A DNA stretch of 64,000 bases, from NCBI GenBank assembly GCA_938743325.2, contig OW568866.1:186001-250000 (forward strand). The letters are read 5' to 3'. The number at the start of each line of letters is the position of its first letter. Position 1 is the first letter of the stretch. Both the position numbers and the translations under genes were made by a program. Shown here piece after piece: positions 40,232-50,499 of this stretch. The notes under the pieces are model-generated. The model was not told the DNA's origin and did no database searches. It saw nothing but the letters and a program-made list of their open reading frames with translations. The DNA is from Pycnococcus provasolii (Eukaryota; Chlorophyta; Pseudoscourfieldiophyceae; Pseudoscourfieldiales; Pycnococcaceae).

Positions 40232-40874
40232 CAGTTGATGAAGAAGAAGAAGTGGTAATGACGTTCGTTGACTTCTTCAAGTTAAAGCGGAGCTGAGGAG
40301 GCGACTGCTGGCAAAATCTGGAAAGCTCAAAGCTCGCCTGCGGAGACGAGACGACGGGAAAGGAAAGGTAAAGGTAGGTCAGCCGAACGGGGAAAAATCA
40401 GCCGGCCGGGCGCGTCGGAGAGTGCATGCACGCACGTAAACTTTACCAAATACATAGTGCTAAACAAGAGTTGCAGCAAAGAGTTCCGCAAACGCAGCAA
40501 GGTGCAAGTTGAAATAAACTGTTGAATACGCACTGCAAACCTGCACTGCACAAACTGTTCAACAAAAGAACTCGACAAGTCACAAGAGACTCTGCAGTTC
40601 TAGTGGTATGAACAGCTTGTAAGTACCACTCTGCTTGTGCCATCATAGTTCTTACATACCACCTTGCCAACCTCCCATCTTCTCTTCTTTTTGCAATACA
40701 GTACAGTAATGTACGACATTGCAAGTCCAATTTGCAAGTTCTCTCTTGCCACTCCCTGTCAAGTGTCAGGCTCCGTGATCGGTAAAGGTTCCGTGGGCGC
40801 AAGGCAAGGCGACGTCCCCGGGCGAGGCATATGCCGGCCGCAGCTTCCCTGCATGCATTCCCCAGGCTGCTGGC
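40232..40874. other. Divergent spacer, channel-GST gene and NECAP
   Basis: 643 bp, no convincing gene. Contains short words such as ctgcaca and gtacagtaatgtac (40692-40705). Unlike most divergent spacers here it has no telomere-type tract. Confidence 0.45.
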
Positions 40875-41675
40875 TTGATGATGGCTTCGTCTCATGCTGA
40901 AGAAGAGGTCGAATACACGCTCATGATCACGTCCGGCGTGTCACTATATATGCCCATACCGCAGAGAGGACCCACGGGACACGCATCCGGAACGTGGCGC
41001 GTCGCTGACCGAATCTTCGAAGGGCGCGTGCGAATCATGGCCAAGGGGGAACTCGCCACCGTGCGATTCGAAAACGTGCAGACGGGCGAACTGTTCGCGG
41101 CGTGCCCCATACCTCTAGGCAGGAGGAACGCGTGCGTCGAACCTGCGGCAGACTCGAGCAGAAACTTCGTCGTCAGACTCGCTTCCGTTGACGAGAAAAC
41201 GGGGAAGGAAGTGAACCACGTGTTCGTCGGACTCAACTTCCCAGAGAGGTCGCAGGCGTTTGACTTCTCCTCGGCGCTGCAGGACCACGAAAAGAGATGC
41301 CGCAGAGAAAGCCAATTCGCTAACACGACCGCGGAGCGGCAAGGCGGAGACAGCGAGACGATGGAGCAGCCTGTGGAGGAGCCAAACCGATTCGCCCTCG
41401 GCGAAGGGCAGACAATTCGTGTCAACTCAAGGCTACTCCGCCGTGGTGGCGAAGGTGATGGTGGCACGACAGAGGCTTCGTTGGCTTCTTTGGCACCTCC
41501 TACGCTTGCACCACCGCCTGTGCTTGCACCACCTCCACAGCCGCCGCCACAACAGCCTGCCGCACCCACCACCACAGTTCCTGCGCCTCCTGCAACGACG
41601 ACGTCGTCTTCGTTCTTCGCAAGTTTTGGCGGCGAGGACGATAAAGGTGAGACGGGCTGGGCGACGTTCGACTAA
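40875..41675 (+). CDS. NECAP-family clathrin-coat adaptor-associated protein
   Basis: 266 residues. Residues about 12-145 are the NECAP (PH-like) domain: SGTWRVADRIFEGRVRIMAK, ATVRFENVQTGELFAACPI, SSRNFVVRLAS, NHVFVGLNFPERSQAFDFS and ALQDHEK. NECAPs bind the AP-2 (and AP-1) ear and act in clathrin vesicle formation. The tail is Pro-rich and ends in GWATFD. This is a W-x-x-F motif (W262, F265) at the extreme C-terminus, the known ear-binding signature. Three ATGs open the gene (MMMASSHAEEE); I use the first. Convergent with IPMDH, 55 bp apart. Confidence 0.92.
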   Translation: MMMASSHAEEEVEYTLMITSGVSLYMPIPQRGPTGHASGTWRVADRIFEGRVRIMAKGELATVRFENVQTGELFAACPIPLGRRNACVEPAADSSRNFVVRLASVDEKTGKEVNHVFVGLNFPERSQAFDFSSALQDHEKRCRRESQFANTTAERQGGDSETMEQPVEEPNRFALGEGQTIRVNSRLLRRGGEGDGGTTEASLASLAPPTLAPPPVLAPPPQPPPQQPAAPTTTVPAPPATTTSSSFFASFGGEDDKGETGWATFD

Positions 41676-41730
41676 GAACCAACCCGTTGTAAAGTTAACC
41701 GCACATCTTTCGAGTTACATTCGTGTGTGC

Positions 41731-42975
41731 TTAGAGGCGCTCGAGCACCATGTCGCCCATCTCGCGGCATCCCACCTGCTTCATTCCCTCAGACATGAGG
41801 TCGACAGTTCGGTATCCGTCGTCGAGAGTCTTCTCCACCGCCTTCTCGATTTGATCCGCCGCCGCCTCCTGGTTGAGGTCGTAGCGAAGCATCATCGCAG
41901 CGGACAAGATCATGGCGAGCGGGTTGGAGATATCCTGCCCGGCGATATCCGGCGCAGATCCATGGATAGGCTCAAACAGACCGGGTCCGTCCTCGCCGAT
42001 GGACGCGGAGGGGAGCATGCCAATGGAGCCGCAGATCATGGAAGCTTCGTCGGACAGAATGTCGCCGAAAATGTTGCCGGTGATCATCGTGTCGAACTGC
42101 TTCGGGTTGCGCACGAGCTGCATTGCGGCGTTGTCGACGTACATGTGGCTGAGCTCGATGTCAGGGAACTCCTCGTCGCGCACGCGCTGCGCAACCTCTC
42201 GCCACAGCTGGCTCACCTCGAGCACGTTCGCCTTGTCGACGGAACACACCTTGGAGCCACGCTTGCGCGCAACGGCGTATCCAACACGCGCGAGTCGCTC
42301 GATCTCCTTCTCGCAGTACACGTCGGTGTTGTATCCCGTCCGTGACCCTTCCATGCCCGGCTTGTCGCTAACGCCGAACCCCTTGGGTTCGCCGAAGTAG
42401 ATTCCTCCCGTAAGCTCGCGCACGACCATGATGTCGACACCGCTGACCACCTCCGGCTTGAGCGTGGACGCGTCAGCAAGCTGCGGGAGCACAACGGCAG
42501 GCCGTAGGTTCGCGAACGCGCCTAGTCCCGCACGCAGGTTGAGTAGTCCTCGCTCCGGCTTGTCGTTGGACGGCAGGCTGTCCCACTTGTATCCTCCGAT
42601 GGCTGCGAGCAGCACGCTGTCTGACGCCTTGCACGAGTCGAGCGTATCGTCGGGCAGCGGGCATCCGTGTTCGTCGATGGCGGCGCCTCCGACAAGTTTT
42701 GTCGTGAAGTCGAACGTCAGGTCGTGCTTGGTTGCGATTGTGTTGAGTACGTCAACGGCGACATCCATGATTTCCGGTCCGATGCCATCCCCTGGAAGGA
42801 GCGTGACTTTCATCGCTGCGCACGCGGTGAGTGATCGCCGCGATGACGATGACGATGACGAGGAGGAGGAGCGAGACCAGAGGCTATTGCGAGCACCACG
42901 ATGCCTCTGACCCTGAGCACAGCTCTTAAGAGGACTTCTACTACAAACAGACATCATGGATGATACTTTGAACAC
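41731..42975 (-). CDS. 3-isopropylmalate dehydrogenase, organelle-targeted
   Basis: 414 residues. The first 54 are Ser/Arg-rich without acids ([19 protein letters not shown]; a run of ten Ser), typical of a plastid or mitochondrial transit peptide. The mature enzyme starts near [16 protein letters not shown]. Substrate and cofactor motifs are intact: [14 protein letters not shown], the Arg residues around [16 protein letters not shown], the [17 protein letters not shown] segment with Tyr, [13 protein letters not shown] with Lys, [14 protein letters not shown] with Asp, and the NAD loop [20 protein letters not shown]. It oxidises and decarboxylates 3-isopropylmalate to 2-oxoisocaproate in leucine synthesis. 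Length and motifs are normal. Confidence 0.95.
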   Translation of the reverse strand: MFKVSSMMSVCSRSPLKSCAQGQRHRGARNSLWSRSSSSSSSSSSRRSLTACAAMKVTLLPGDGIGPEIMDVAVDVLNTIATKHDLTFDFTTKLVGGAAIDEHGCPLPDDTLDSCKASDSVLLAAIGGYKWDSLPSNDKPERGLLNLRAGLGAFANLRPAVVLPQLADASTLKPEVVSGVDIMVVRELTGGIYFGEPKGFGVSDKPGMEGSRTGYNTDVYCEKEIERLARVGYAVARKRGSKVCSVDKANVLEVSQLWREVAQRVRDEEFPDIELSHMYVDNAAMQLVRNPKQFDTMITGNIFGDILSDEASMICGSIGMLPSASIGEDGPGLFEPIHGSAPDIAGQDISNPLAMILSAAMMLRYDLNQEAAADQIEKAVEKTLDDGYRTVDLMSEGMKQVGCREMGDMVLERL

Positions 42976-43455
42976 AGTGTATTCACAAACTAAACTTGTC
43001 GTCGACGATATACACTGTCAGTCAGCTTATCCACAAGATAAGATAAGAGAAAGCTTATTGAAGAGGTGCAACAACAACTACCTCAGGAGTGAAGGAGGAG
43101 CCGCCACTTACCCGAAAAAAGGACTGGTGACTGGGGAAATCAAATCTATCCCCCATTGACAAATCACCGGGTCCGGGAATTCCCGTTAGAAAACCACGTG
43201 CTCCCCTTCCAACGACAACGACGGATCCCCATTCCCCATTCCCATTCCATTCCCCATTCCCCATTTTCCATTCCCCATTCCCCACCCACAGCTCTCACCA
43301 GGTGCTCTCACCCACAGAACTACAGAAACAGAAAGGAAACAGAAGGGCTGAGTTCGGGTTTTAGGGTTAGGGTTAGGGTTAGGGTTACGGCACCCCTCTA
43401 CCCCACCCCACGGGCCACGGGCACGGGTCTTGCCGAATAGTTCTGCACACCTGTC
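42976..43455. promoter_or_regulatory. Divergent promoter region of IPMDH and bZIP genes
   Basis: 480 bp. Contains a CCCATTCC-type simple repeat (about 43229-43290) and a telomere-type array at 43357-43387. No gene. Confidence 0.5.
43357..43387. repeat. Telomere-type (TTAGGG)4 array
   Basis: About four uninterrupted TTAGGG units, 70 bp upstream of the bZIP ATG and 380 bp upstream of IPMDH. Confidence 0.9.
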
Positions 43456-44532
43456 ATGGAGGTGGAGCTGGTGAATCATCCCACCTCTCCTCAGGAGGCT
43501 CAACCTAGGAACGGGGAGCAACGGGCACTTCCGCTTACTGAGGCAGTCACTCACGGGACAGTTCCTCAAGGGGAGATGCCGATGTTAGCTAACATCGGCC
43601 CTGATGCCCCATCACTATTGCCATCATTTGCTGCGACAAACACACGCACGGATGACGAGGAGACGCGTAACCAAGCGTCAGATGCACCGACGCCAACACC
43701 GAAACCAACTCCGCCTAATGGAGCAGCAGCAGCAGCAGCAGCAGCGCCTTCCCCGACGGTACCACCGCCTCCTCAAGATAACTCGACAGCTAAGCTCATC
43801 CCGGAACTTGCACTCGCGATGCGCGCCGCGAACCTCGACCCGGACGTCCTCGAGAGGGCGACGAGGAGTCAAAATGAAGTGCCACAGTGGACGGACGACT
43901 ACCAGCGCCGTATGCTCCACGACATCAGCTTCTTGCAGCAAGAGATGGGAAAGGAGTGCACGGCGCTATCTGTGAGCCTGTCCAACGCAAGCACCTGGCT
44001 TGGAAACGCCACCGCCTGGGTGGGAAGTATCAGCAGCTTGCGTGCATATTACCTGCTCGAGCTATGGCTAAAACGACGCAACGAAAGGAATTCGCTCCCT
44101 CTTCCCTTCGACCTTGCGCGCGACCTGCTGTTCCGTGCTTACGACCACGCACGCCAACCCCCTCGCGTCGACAACCGGTGGCGAAACGGCGGGCCGCGCA
44201 GGGATAACACGCCTCGTGTTGGCATGGACGGCGTTTTGTATCCGCCTGTCGCACCCCCGTTCGGACGTCGCGGAGGCGTTGTCAGCCAGAGGCGAAAGGA
44301 GCAGAATCGCCTGGCACAACGGCGTTTTCGTGAGAAACAGCGCGAGAAGGCGTTGCTTGCGAGGCGGCAGCTGGAAGAACGCGTGATGGCGGACGACGAC
44401 GAGGATGAGAGTCTGAAGAGGCAGCTGGCGCAGGCGGAGGGCGAGCTGGAGGGCGTGCCGGAGGGCGTGCCGGAGGCCGGAGAGGCCGGAGAGGCTGCAG
44501 CCCGCTCGCCTTCAACGCAAGAAGACGCCTGA
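43456..44532 (+). CDS. bZIP-like protein with a short, weak zipper
   Basis: 358 residues. Residues 1-115 are Pro/Thr/Ala-rich. Residues 125-225 are helical with Trp-rich phrases (NASTWLGNATAWVGSISSL; YLLELWLKRRNER). At about 278-300 lies a bZIP basic region, RRKEQNRLAQRRFREKQREK, with the invariant N-x7-R spacing that contacts DNA. The leucine zipper expected next is poor: Leu is off register and the segment passes quickly into acidic (MADDDEDES) and Gly/Glu-rich sequence. It could dimerise with a partner or use the central helices. A DNA-binding role is likely; targets are unknown. The start MEVELVNHP is the first ATG. Confidence 0.72.
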   Translation: MEVELVNHPTSPQEAQPRNGEQRALPLTEAVTHGTVPQGEMPMLANIGPDAPSLLPSFAATNTRTDDEETRNQASDAPTPTPKPTPPNGAAAAAAAAPSPTVPPPPQDNSTAKLIPELALAMRAANLDPDVLERATRSQNEVPQWTDDYQRRMLHDISFLQQEMGKECTALSVSLSNASTWLGNATAWVGSISSLRAYYLLELWLKRRNERNSLPLPFDLARDLLFRAYDHARQPPRVDNRWRNGGPRRDNTPRVGMDGVLYPPVAPPFGRRGGVVSQRRKEQNRLAQRRFREKQREKALLARRQLEERVMADDDEDESLKRQLAQAEGELEGVPEGVPEAGEAGEAAARSPSTQEDA

Positions 44533-45003
44533 GAGGGTGCGACCTTAGTCTAACGTATTTTAATTTATGATAACTACCGTAGCATACAGTATATCCACCT
44601 AGAGCCAGCCAGCCAGCCGCGCACAACTTAAGCACCTTATTATTTGTGTCACTCACCCTCATCACCTGACGTCAGCTCATCTCTCTTCTTCCCACCTAGG
44701 GACCCACCCACTTCTTGGGATGGTTACCGAAGTATTCTTACCGTACTGTACATACGTCCTGTACATGTACTGTACATAGATACGCAGACAGCCATGCATA
44801 AGGTAGTCTATAGGACTATGGTGGTACCACGAAAGGTATTAGGGTTTTATTGCGAGGTGACCTACTAGCTAGGGTTAGCTAGGGTTAGGGCTCCCGGGGT
44901 TCTTGGTGGTGTGTTGTGTCGTTCCTCCCCGGGGAGTGGTTCTTTCTTCGCGCTTCCCTCCTTCTCCGATCAGCTCTTCACTCGGCATCTCCGGAGGGTT
45001 GCC
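44533..45003. promoter_or_regulatory. Promoter region of glucosidase II alpha
   Basis: Spacer between two plus-strand genes. It has a cluster of five GTAC words at 44743-44775, TTAGGG words at 44871-44890, and a (CCAG)n run near 44605. No gene. Confidence 0.5.
44871..44890. repeat. Short telomere-type tract
   Basis: CTAGGGTTAGCTAGGGTTAGGG, 115 bp upstream of the glucosidase II ATG. Confidence 0.6.
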
Positions 45004-47919
45004 ATGGCGGCTGCTCGGACACATGCTCGTGGTGCTCCTCTCGGGTCCTTTGTGTCGGTCCTCCTCATCTTCTCTCTCTTCTCAGGAGGACTTTTCGTTC
45101 ATGTCCTCGCCTTCAAGCCTCAGGACTTCAAGACGTGCGAAGGCCTCGGGTTCTGCAAACGTAACCGATTCCGGCAACCTGCAAGCTTCGCCGCGCGCCA
45201 ACCAGGACAAACTGTAGGACCAACCTTCGTCATTGATCTCGGAGACGCCGCGGCAAGCACAGGGGGAGATGTCGCGAACGCAGGCGTCTACTTCCCGCTC
45301 TCGCTTCTCGCATACGCGTCAGGTGCTGTGCGCATCAAGATGGAGGAGCGCAACCACCAAAGATACACCGTCCGTGACGTCGTCGACGACGCGTCTCTAT
45401 CAAGCACGCAAGTTGCGTGGCACGTCGCGAAGAACGACAACGCGGGAGCGGAACTCGTCGCAGGGCAGGTGAAAGCAGTCGTCAAGTACAGTCCATTCAA
45501 GGTGGAGATCATGAGAAACGACAACACCGTCGCGGTGTTCAACGACCTCCAAAAGCTTCACATGGAGGCGCGACGACCAAAGCCTGCCGAAGTGCCCAAC
45601 GACGTCAGCGGACTGTGGAGTGAGACGTTCAACGGACACACCGACTCGAAGCCTGAGGGACCGACGAGCGTTTCTCTTGACGTCAGCTTCCCCGACGTGC
45701 AGAACGTCTACGGCCTTCCGGAGCGAGCGACGTCCTTCTCCCTGAAGGACACCACGAGCGGAGGAGGCAAGGCAGCTGTCAGCGAGCCGTACCGCCTGTA
45801 CAACCTCGACGTGTTCGAGTACCTGCACGAGAGCCCGTTCGGACTGTACGGAAGCATCCCGTACGTCGTCGCGCACAAGCCAGGGCAGACTGCCGGCGTC
45901 TTCTGGCTGAACGCCGCGGAGATGTACGTGGATGTCGAGCACTACACGAAGGGCACGTCCACGCACTGGTACGCGGAGAGCGGCATTGTTGACCTGTTCG
46001 TGTTCACAGGGCCCACGGCGAGCGATGTCATGAGGCAGTACGCCGTCGCGGCGGGAGGAACGGCAATGCCCCCTCTCTGGAGCCTCGGATACCACCAGTG
46101 CCGATGGAACTACCGCGACGAGGCTGACGTGCGCATGGTGGACGGCGGGTTCGACGAGCACGACATTCCGTACGACGTGCTGTGGCTCGACATCGAGCAC
46201 ACGGACGGCAAGCGCTACATGACGTGGGACGACCGCTTCTTCCCCAACCCCGTCAAAATGCAGGAGGAGGTGACCGAGAAGGGTCGGCACATGGTCTGCA
46301 TCGTCGACCCTCACGTGAAGCGCGACGACAACTACGCCACGCACCGCGAGGCGCAGCAGAAGGGACTGTACGTGAAGAAGTCGGACGGAACGTCAGACTT
46401 TGACGGGTGGTGCTGGCCAGGGTCGAGCTCGTATCTCGACGTGACGGACGCCGGTGTGCGATCGTGGTGGAGCGACAAGTTCAGCCTTGCGAACTACAAG
46501 GGATCGACGAACTCGCTGCACATCTGGAACGACATGAACGAGCCGTCGGTGTTCAATGGCCCGGAAATCACCATGCAGAAGGACCTTAAGCACAAGGGCA
46601 ATGTCGAGCACCGGCACCTGCACAACATGTACGGCTACTACTACCACCTTGCGACGCGCGACGGCCTTGCGAAGCGTAGCGTCGCAAGCCAGCCGAAGAG
46701 GCCGGAGCGCCCGTTCGTGCTGAGCCGTGCATTCTTCGCGGGAACGCAGAAGGTGGGACCCATCTGGACGGGCGACAACACGGCGGATTGGAATCACCTC
46801 CAAGTTTCGGTGCCCATGCTGCTCGCACTGAGCGTCACTGGACTGCCGTGGTCTGGCGCAGATGTGGGCGGATTCTTCGGAAACCCAGATGGGCAGCTGC
46901 TCGCACGTTGGTACCAGCTTGGAGTCTACTACCCGTTTTTCCGGGGTCATGCTCACCTCGACACGAAGCGCCGTGAGCCTTGGCTGTTCGGCGAACCGTA
47001 TACCTCAAACATCCGCCAGGCGATCCGTACAAGGTACACGCTGCTGCCGTACCTGTACACGCTCTTCGCTGAGGCGCACACGGACGGCGCGCCTATCATG
47101 CGCCCCGTGTGGTACGAGTTCGAGAACGACGGAAAGGATGTGGTGCTGAGCGGGGCTGACAACCTGTTCATGCTCGGCCCGGGACTTTTGGTTGTGCCCG
47201 TCACGACCGAGAACGTCGGCCTTGCGCCTGGAGATACGATGGAGATCAACGCGCCCGGCTCGTCGAGCCAGCTCTGGTACTCGGCGGAGGATGGAGCCGT
47301 GGTGCGTGGCGGCAACGTGCGCATTCCGGTTAAGGACTCTGCTGTGCCAGCCTACTATCGCGGCGGCACAATCGTTGCGAGGAAGGATCGTGCACGTCGC
47401 AGCAGCCGCGCGATGACGTTCGACCCGCACACGCTCGTCGTGGCGCTCGACACGTCTGGATCGGCTTCCGGTCGCGTGTTCCTGGACGACGGAATCAGCC
47501 AGGACACGGGTTCGAATCGCGCGATGCGCCGCGTCGCCATGTCTGGCGGCACACTCAGCTGTGGTGGCGACGAGGCTCATGTTTGGGGGAAAGGCACGTA
47601 CACGCCGGCGGCGGAACCGTCGCCGGAGCCGGCTTCGCAGGGTGTCATTGGCCGAGTGTTTGGAACGCCTCCGGCGTCGAAAGAGGTGGCGCTGAATGCG
47701 GACGACATTGCGCGCGGCATGGAGGTGGAACGCGTGATATTTCTCGGGCTTCCGGCGAACAAGGCGTTCAAAGCTGTCTTCGCCGACGGCCGCGAGGAGG
47801 CGCTCGTCAAGTCTCCTTACATTACTCCTGGTCTGGAAGCTACCACGTCGGCGCTGACTTTGCGCACACCAGGCGTGCGCTTGCACCAAGATTGGCAGCT
47901 GCGCATCGTCGCCGCATGA
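45004..47919 (+). CDS. GANAB: ER glucosidase II catalytic alpha subunit (GH31)
   Basis: 971 residues from the ATG at 45004 (MAAARTHARGAPLG). A hydrophobic signal peptide (SFVSVLLIFSLFSGGLFVHVLA) follows directly. The mature start FKTCEGLGFCKRNRF is the hallmark of the family. GH31 motifs follow: IPYDVLWLDIEHTDG, the nucleophile loop WNDMNEPSVF with Asp510, and the acid/base region WTGDNTADW with SGADVGGFFGNPDGQL. The enzyme trims glucose from N-glycans in the ER lumen and works with a beta subunit that supplies retention, which explains the lack of a KDEL-type end. The frame is open from 44911, but the later ATG gives the clean signal peptide. Confidence 0.96.
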   Translation: MAAARTHARGAPLGSFVSVLLIFSLFSGGLFVHVLAFKPQDFKTCEGLGFCKRNRFRQPASFAARQPGQTVGPTFVIDLGDAAASTGGDVANAGVYFPLSLLAYASGAVRIKMEERNHQRYTVRDVVDDASLSSTQVAWHVAKNDNAGAELVAGQVKAVVKYSPFKVEIMRNDNTVAVFNDLQKLHMEARRPKPAEVPNDVSGLWSETFNGHTDSKPEGPTSVSLDVSFPDVQNVYGLPERATSFSLKDTTSGGGKAAVSEPYRLYNLDVFEYLHESPFGLYGSIPYVVAHKPGQTAGVFWLNAAEMYVDVEHYTKGTSTHWYAESGIVDLFVFTGPTASDVMRQYAVAAGGTAMPPLWSLGYHQCRWNYRDEADVRMVDGGFDEHDIPYDVLWLDIEHTDGKRYMTWDDRFFPNPVKMQEEVTEKGRHMVCIVDPHVKRDDNYATHREAQQKGLYVKKSDGTSDFDGWCWPGSSSYLDVTDAGVRSWWSDKFSLANYKGSTNSLHIWNDMNEPSVFNGPEITMQKDLKHKGNVEHRHLHNMYGYYYHLATRDGLAKRSVASQPKRPERPFVLSRAFFAGTQKVGPIWTGDNTADWNHLQVSVPMLLALSVTGLPWSGADVGGFFGNPDGQLLARWYQLGVYYPFFRGHAHLDTKRREPWLFGEPYTSNIRQAIRTRYTLLPYLYTLFAEAHTDGAPIMRPVWYEFENDGKDVVLSGADNLFMLGPGLLVVPVTTENVGLAPGDTMEINAPGSSSQLWYSAEDGAVVRGGNVRIPVKDSAVPAYYRGGTIVARKDRARRSSRAMTFDPHTLVVALDTSGSASGRVFLDDGISQDTGSNRAMRRVAMSGGTLSCGGDEAHVWGKGTYTPAAEPSPEPASQGVIGRVFGTPPASKEVALNADDIARGMEVERVIFLGLPANKAFKAVFADGREEALVKSPYITPGLEATTSALTLRTPGVRLHQDWQLRIVAA

Positions 47920-47973
47920 AACAGTGTGCGCTGATTATTAGTAGAGAGAAAAAAGTAACAAAAAAAAACAAGT

Positions 47974-48786
47974 TTAATCCGCCGAGTCGCCGAAAAAATC
48001 GCCGAGTCGCCGATCCGCCGAGTCGCGCAGCGGCGTGCGGAGCTCGTTGTCGTCGGAGACAGCGTGGTCTGCGTAGGGGCTAGCGCCTTCGGCGAATGCC
48101 CCATCTTCGTCGCTTAGCTCGTATAAGTTTGCATTCCTCGACGACGACGGCCCAAAAATCCACCGCGTGAGCACTTCGCAGCATCCCTCTCTCCCTTTCG
48201 CGCCACGCGCGAACTCCTCGAGTCTCTTGACGCGCGCGTTCGACTCCCCAAGTTCCGTTTCGAGCTGCTCGACTCTTCGCTCGAGTGCCTCGATAGAGTC
48301 TCGTGCGCTGTGCACGCCGCTAAGCGCCTGTATGCGCGTACGCTCAACGACCGCCTTCGTGTCCTTGTCCCCTCTGACAATTTCGTCGAACTTCCTGCCA
48401 ACCCCCTCCTGCAGCAGGACGAGGTGCTGTTCGAATCGTTCCATTCTCAAGTCCGCCTCGTCAACTTCGTTCGTGAGTTGCGTCGTCGTCGTCGTCGTAT
48501 TACTTTCCATTTCTCGCGCTGCGGCGTACGGCGAAGCGGGTTCCATGGGCATTTCCGAGCTCGCTTGCTGGCTCGGCGGCGTGGTGGGCGGTGCTTCTCC
48601 CCCTGGACCCGCCGCGAGGTTTTCCGCAGACATTCGCGGACTTCCGAGGCCGCGCACGTTCGTGTGGTTTGTGTTTTCTCTCCTTTCTTGCGAAGATCCT
48701 GCGGAGTGTCCGTGGAGAGTTTGCTCGTTGGGCAGGTGCGGCGGCCTGGCCCATCCGGACCGGTACGCCGCCGGGCCGTCGGACAT
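47974..48786 (-). CDS. Unrecognised protein with central coiled coil
   Basis: 270 residues from the ATG at 48786 (MSDGPAAYRSGW). The first 110 are Pro/Ser/Thr-rich. Residues about 112-205 form a coiled coil (MERFEQHLVLLQEGVGRKFD; IEALERRVEQLETELGESNA). A short ordered patch GCCEVLTRWIFG follows, then an acidic tail that ends in the repeated phrase DSADRRLGDFFGDSAD. A C-C-x6-W-I-F patch could be lipid-modified or membrane-associated. No family recognised. It is convergent with glucosidase II, 54 bp apart. Confidence 0.55.
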   Translation of the reverse strand: MSDGPAAYRSGWARPPHLPNEQTLHGHSAGSSQERRENTNHTNVRGLGSPRMSAENLAAGPGGEAPPTTPPSQQASSEMPMEPASPYAAAREMESNTTTTTTQLTNEVDEADLRMERFEQHLVLLQEGVGRKFDEIVRGDKDTKAVVERTRIQALSGVHSARDSIEALERRVEQLETELGESNARVKRLEEFARGAKGREGCCEVLTRWIFGPSSSRNANLYELSDEDGAFAEGASPYADHAVSDDNELRTPLRDSADRRLGDFFGDSAD

Positions 48787-49600
48787 TCCTCTTCTTCTTT
48801 GAGCCTTGAGGTGGTGGACGGACTGGTGATGGAGATAGGAGGTTGATGGGGGGGGGATGCGGCCGCAAATGAACGCCCTCGAACAAAAAACAAAGGGCAA
48901 CGCGGCAACCCCCACCTTATTACCCGGTACAGTATTGCCAATGAGAAAAACAACACACATTTGCGGCCTCAATATTATAATGCATGGAACTTTTGTAGTA
49001 CTATGATAGACTACCTTGCAACAACAAGCTTGCTTAACAAATTAACAACCAGCACCGCACCGGCTCGTCAGCTCGTCGTCGCTCGCACCACCTAGCTAGG
49101 ATCCATCCACCTGTGACCGCTTGTCGTTGTGTTTTTCTACTGTAAAACTTTACTGTATGATTCAAGGAAAAATACTAATCCAGCACAGGAAAAGGAATCA
49201 TTTTGCACAATTCCGCATTGTGCTGAATTATCCCCCCCTGACGGGCCTCGATGGGATAATCCAGCACAGCGACCAACCCAACGGTCTGGGGGGGCGGTAT
49301 GCCGCTGCAAGGACAAGAAACACCGATGGGAGCAGACCATATACAGCCTGCGACGAGCACGACCATGGGCCGTTGTTAGCGCATCCCTCTTTGTCCGGTC
49401 CCTCATTACACGCTCACGACGCGTGCCTCAAGCACCACCAGTACTGTACTGTACGGATAGTACTACCTTACAACAGCCTACTTCCAAAAGGTCCCAAAGT
49501 CCAACTGTCCAAACCGACAGATCCCTTTCCTAGGGTGGCGGCAGTTGGTATGAGTTGTCGCACCACCAGCCGTGGCTCCCTTCGAGTTGGGCGGGCTTGT
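48787..49600. other. Intergenic region
   Basis: About 0.8 kb upstream of the coiled-coil gene. It contains the 16-mer attacccggtacagta at 48919-48934 (shared with 29404), and the word taatccagcacag at about 49174 and 49257, with related inverted words between. No gene recognised. Confidence 0.45.
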
Positions 49601-50440
49601 GTCCGTGTCCGGCGGGTCTGGCGCGTCGTCTGAGGGCGGCCGCGGCGACGTGGTGACGCTTTCAGGCGGCTGATCGCTCGGCGAGACGGGCTGCGTGCTG
49701 ATGGAGTACAACTGCAGCGGCGTGATCGTGCCTTCGACGGTGTACGAGGCTGTGAAGCGTGGATGCACGCGCGACTGCTCGTTCTACGGCGCGGACACGC
49801 ACACGTTCATGTGCGGCACGATGCTGATCAGCGCGGATGAGCACGCGGTTGTGCTCGGCGGATCCACGCAGTACTGCCTTTGCGGTGTCGTGGAGATGTC
49901 CGGCTGGGCCTCGTCTTCCTTCGTGGGTGGCGCGCTGACGCTTCGCGGCGGCTCGAGCTCGGGCGAGTCCGAGATGAGCCGTGGCGGCGACGTGGAGCTG
50001 GCGGCTGGTATGTCCGCGCGCGGCGTGGGCGGCAGCGGGCTTGTGAGCTCCGGCTTCAGCGAGACGGGCACGAGCAGGACGGTGCTTGTTGCGTCCGGTC
50101 AGTCATACGCGGGCGCGTCTACGGGCGGCGCTGGCGGCGACATTCGCGTGGCGACTGGCTCGGGCGACACGGGCGACGGTGGCTCTGTGGTTGTGAGCGC
50201 TGGAGACACGAGCACCGCCTCGTACGCGAGTGGAGATGTCCGGCTGGGCCTCGTCTTCCTTCGTGGGTGGCGCGCTGACGCTTCGCGGCGGCTCGAGCTC
50301 GGGCGAGTCCGAGATGAGCCGCGGCAGCGACGTGGAGCGTGCTCGGCGATCAGTTCGCGAGCGGCGTCGGCGGCAGCGTATCTGTGGTGAGCGGCATCAG
50401 CGTGACATGCACGAGCGGATCTGTGGTGCAAACCCCTAAC
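49601..50440 (+). pseudogene. Relic of a Gly/Ser-rich repeat surface protein
   Basis: An open stretch from 49695 to 50390 encodes Cys-containing text (EYNCSGVIVPSTVYEAVKRG; CSFYGADTHTFMCGTMLIS). Gly/Ser repeats follow, such as GGALTLRGGSSSGESE, GGAGGDIRVATGSGDTGDGG and SVVVSAGDTS. These resemble units of very large beta-helical or cell-surface proteins known from picoalgae. Upstream, another frame reads GRGDVVTLSGG, the same style. About 90 bp at 49890-49982 recurs at 50227-50319 in another frame, after which sense is lost. No proper start, signal peptide or domain end is present. I read it as a fragment left by recombination of a long repeat gene. Confidence 0.5.
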
Positions 50441-50499
50441 TGGCCCTTTACAATATTTTCAAATTAAATTATTCCCACACACCAAATTAGTTCCCACAA

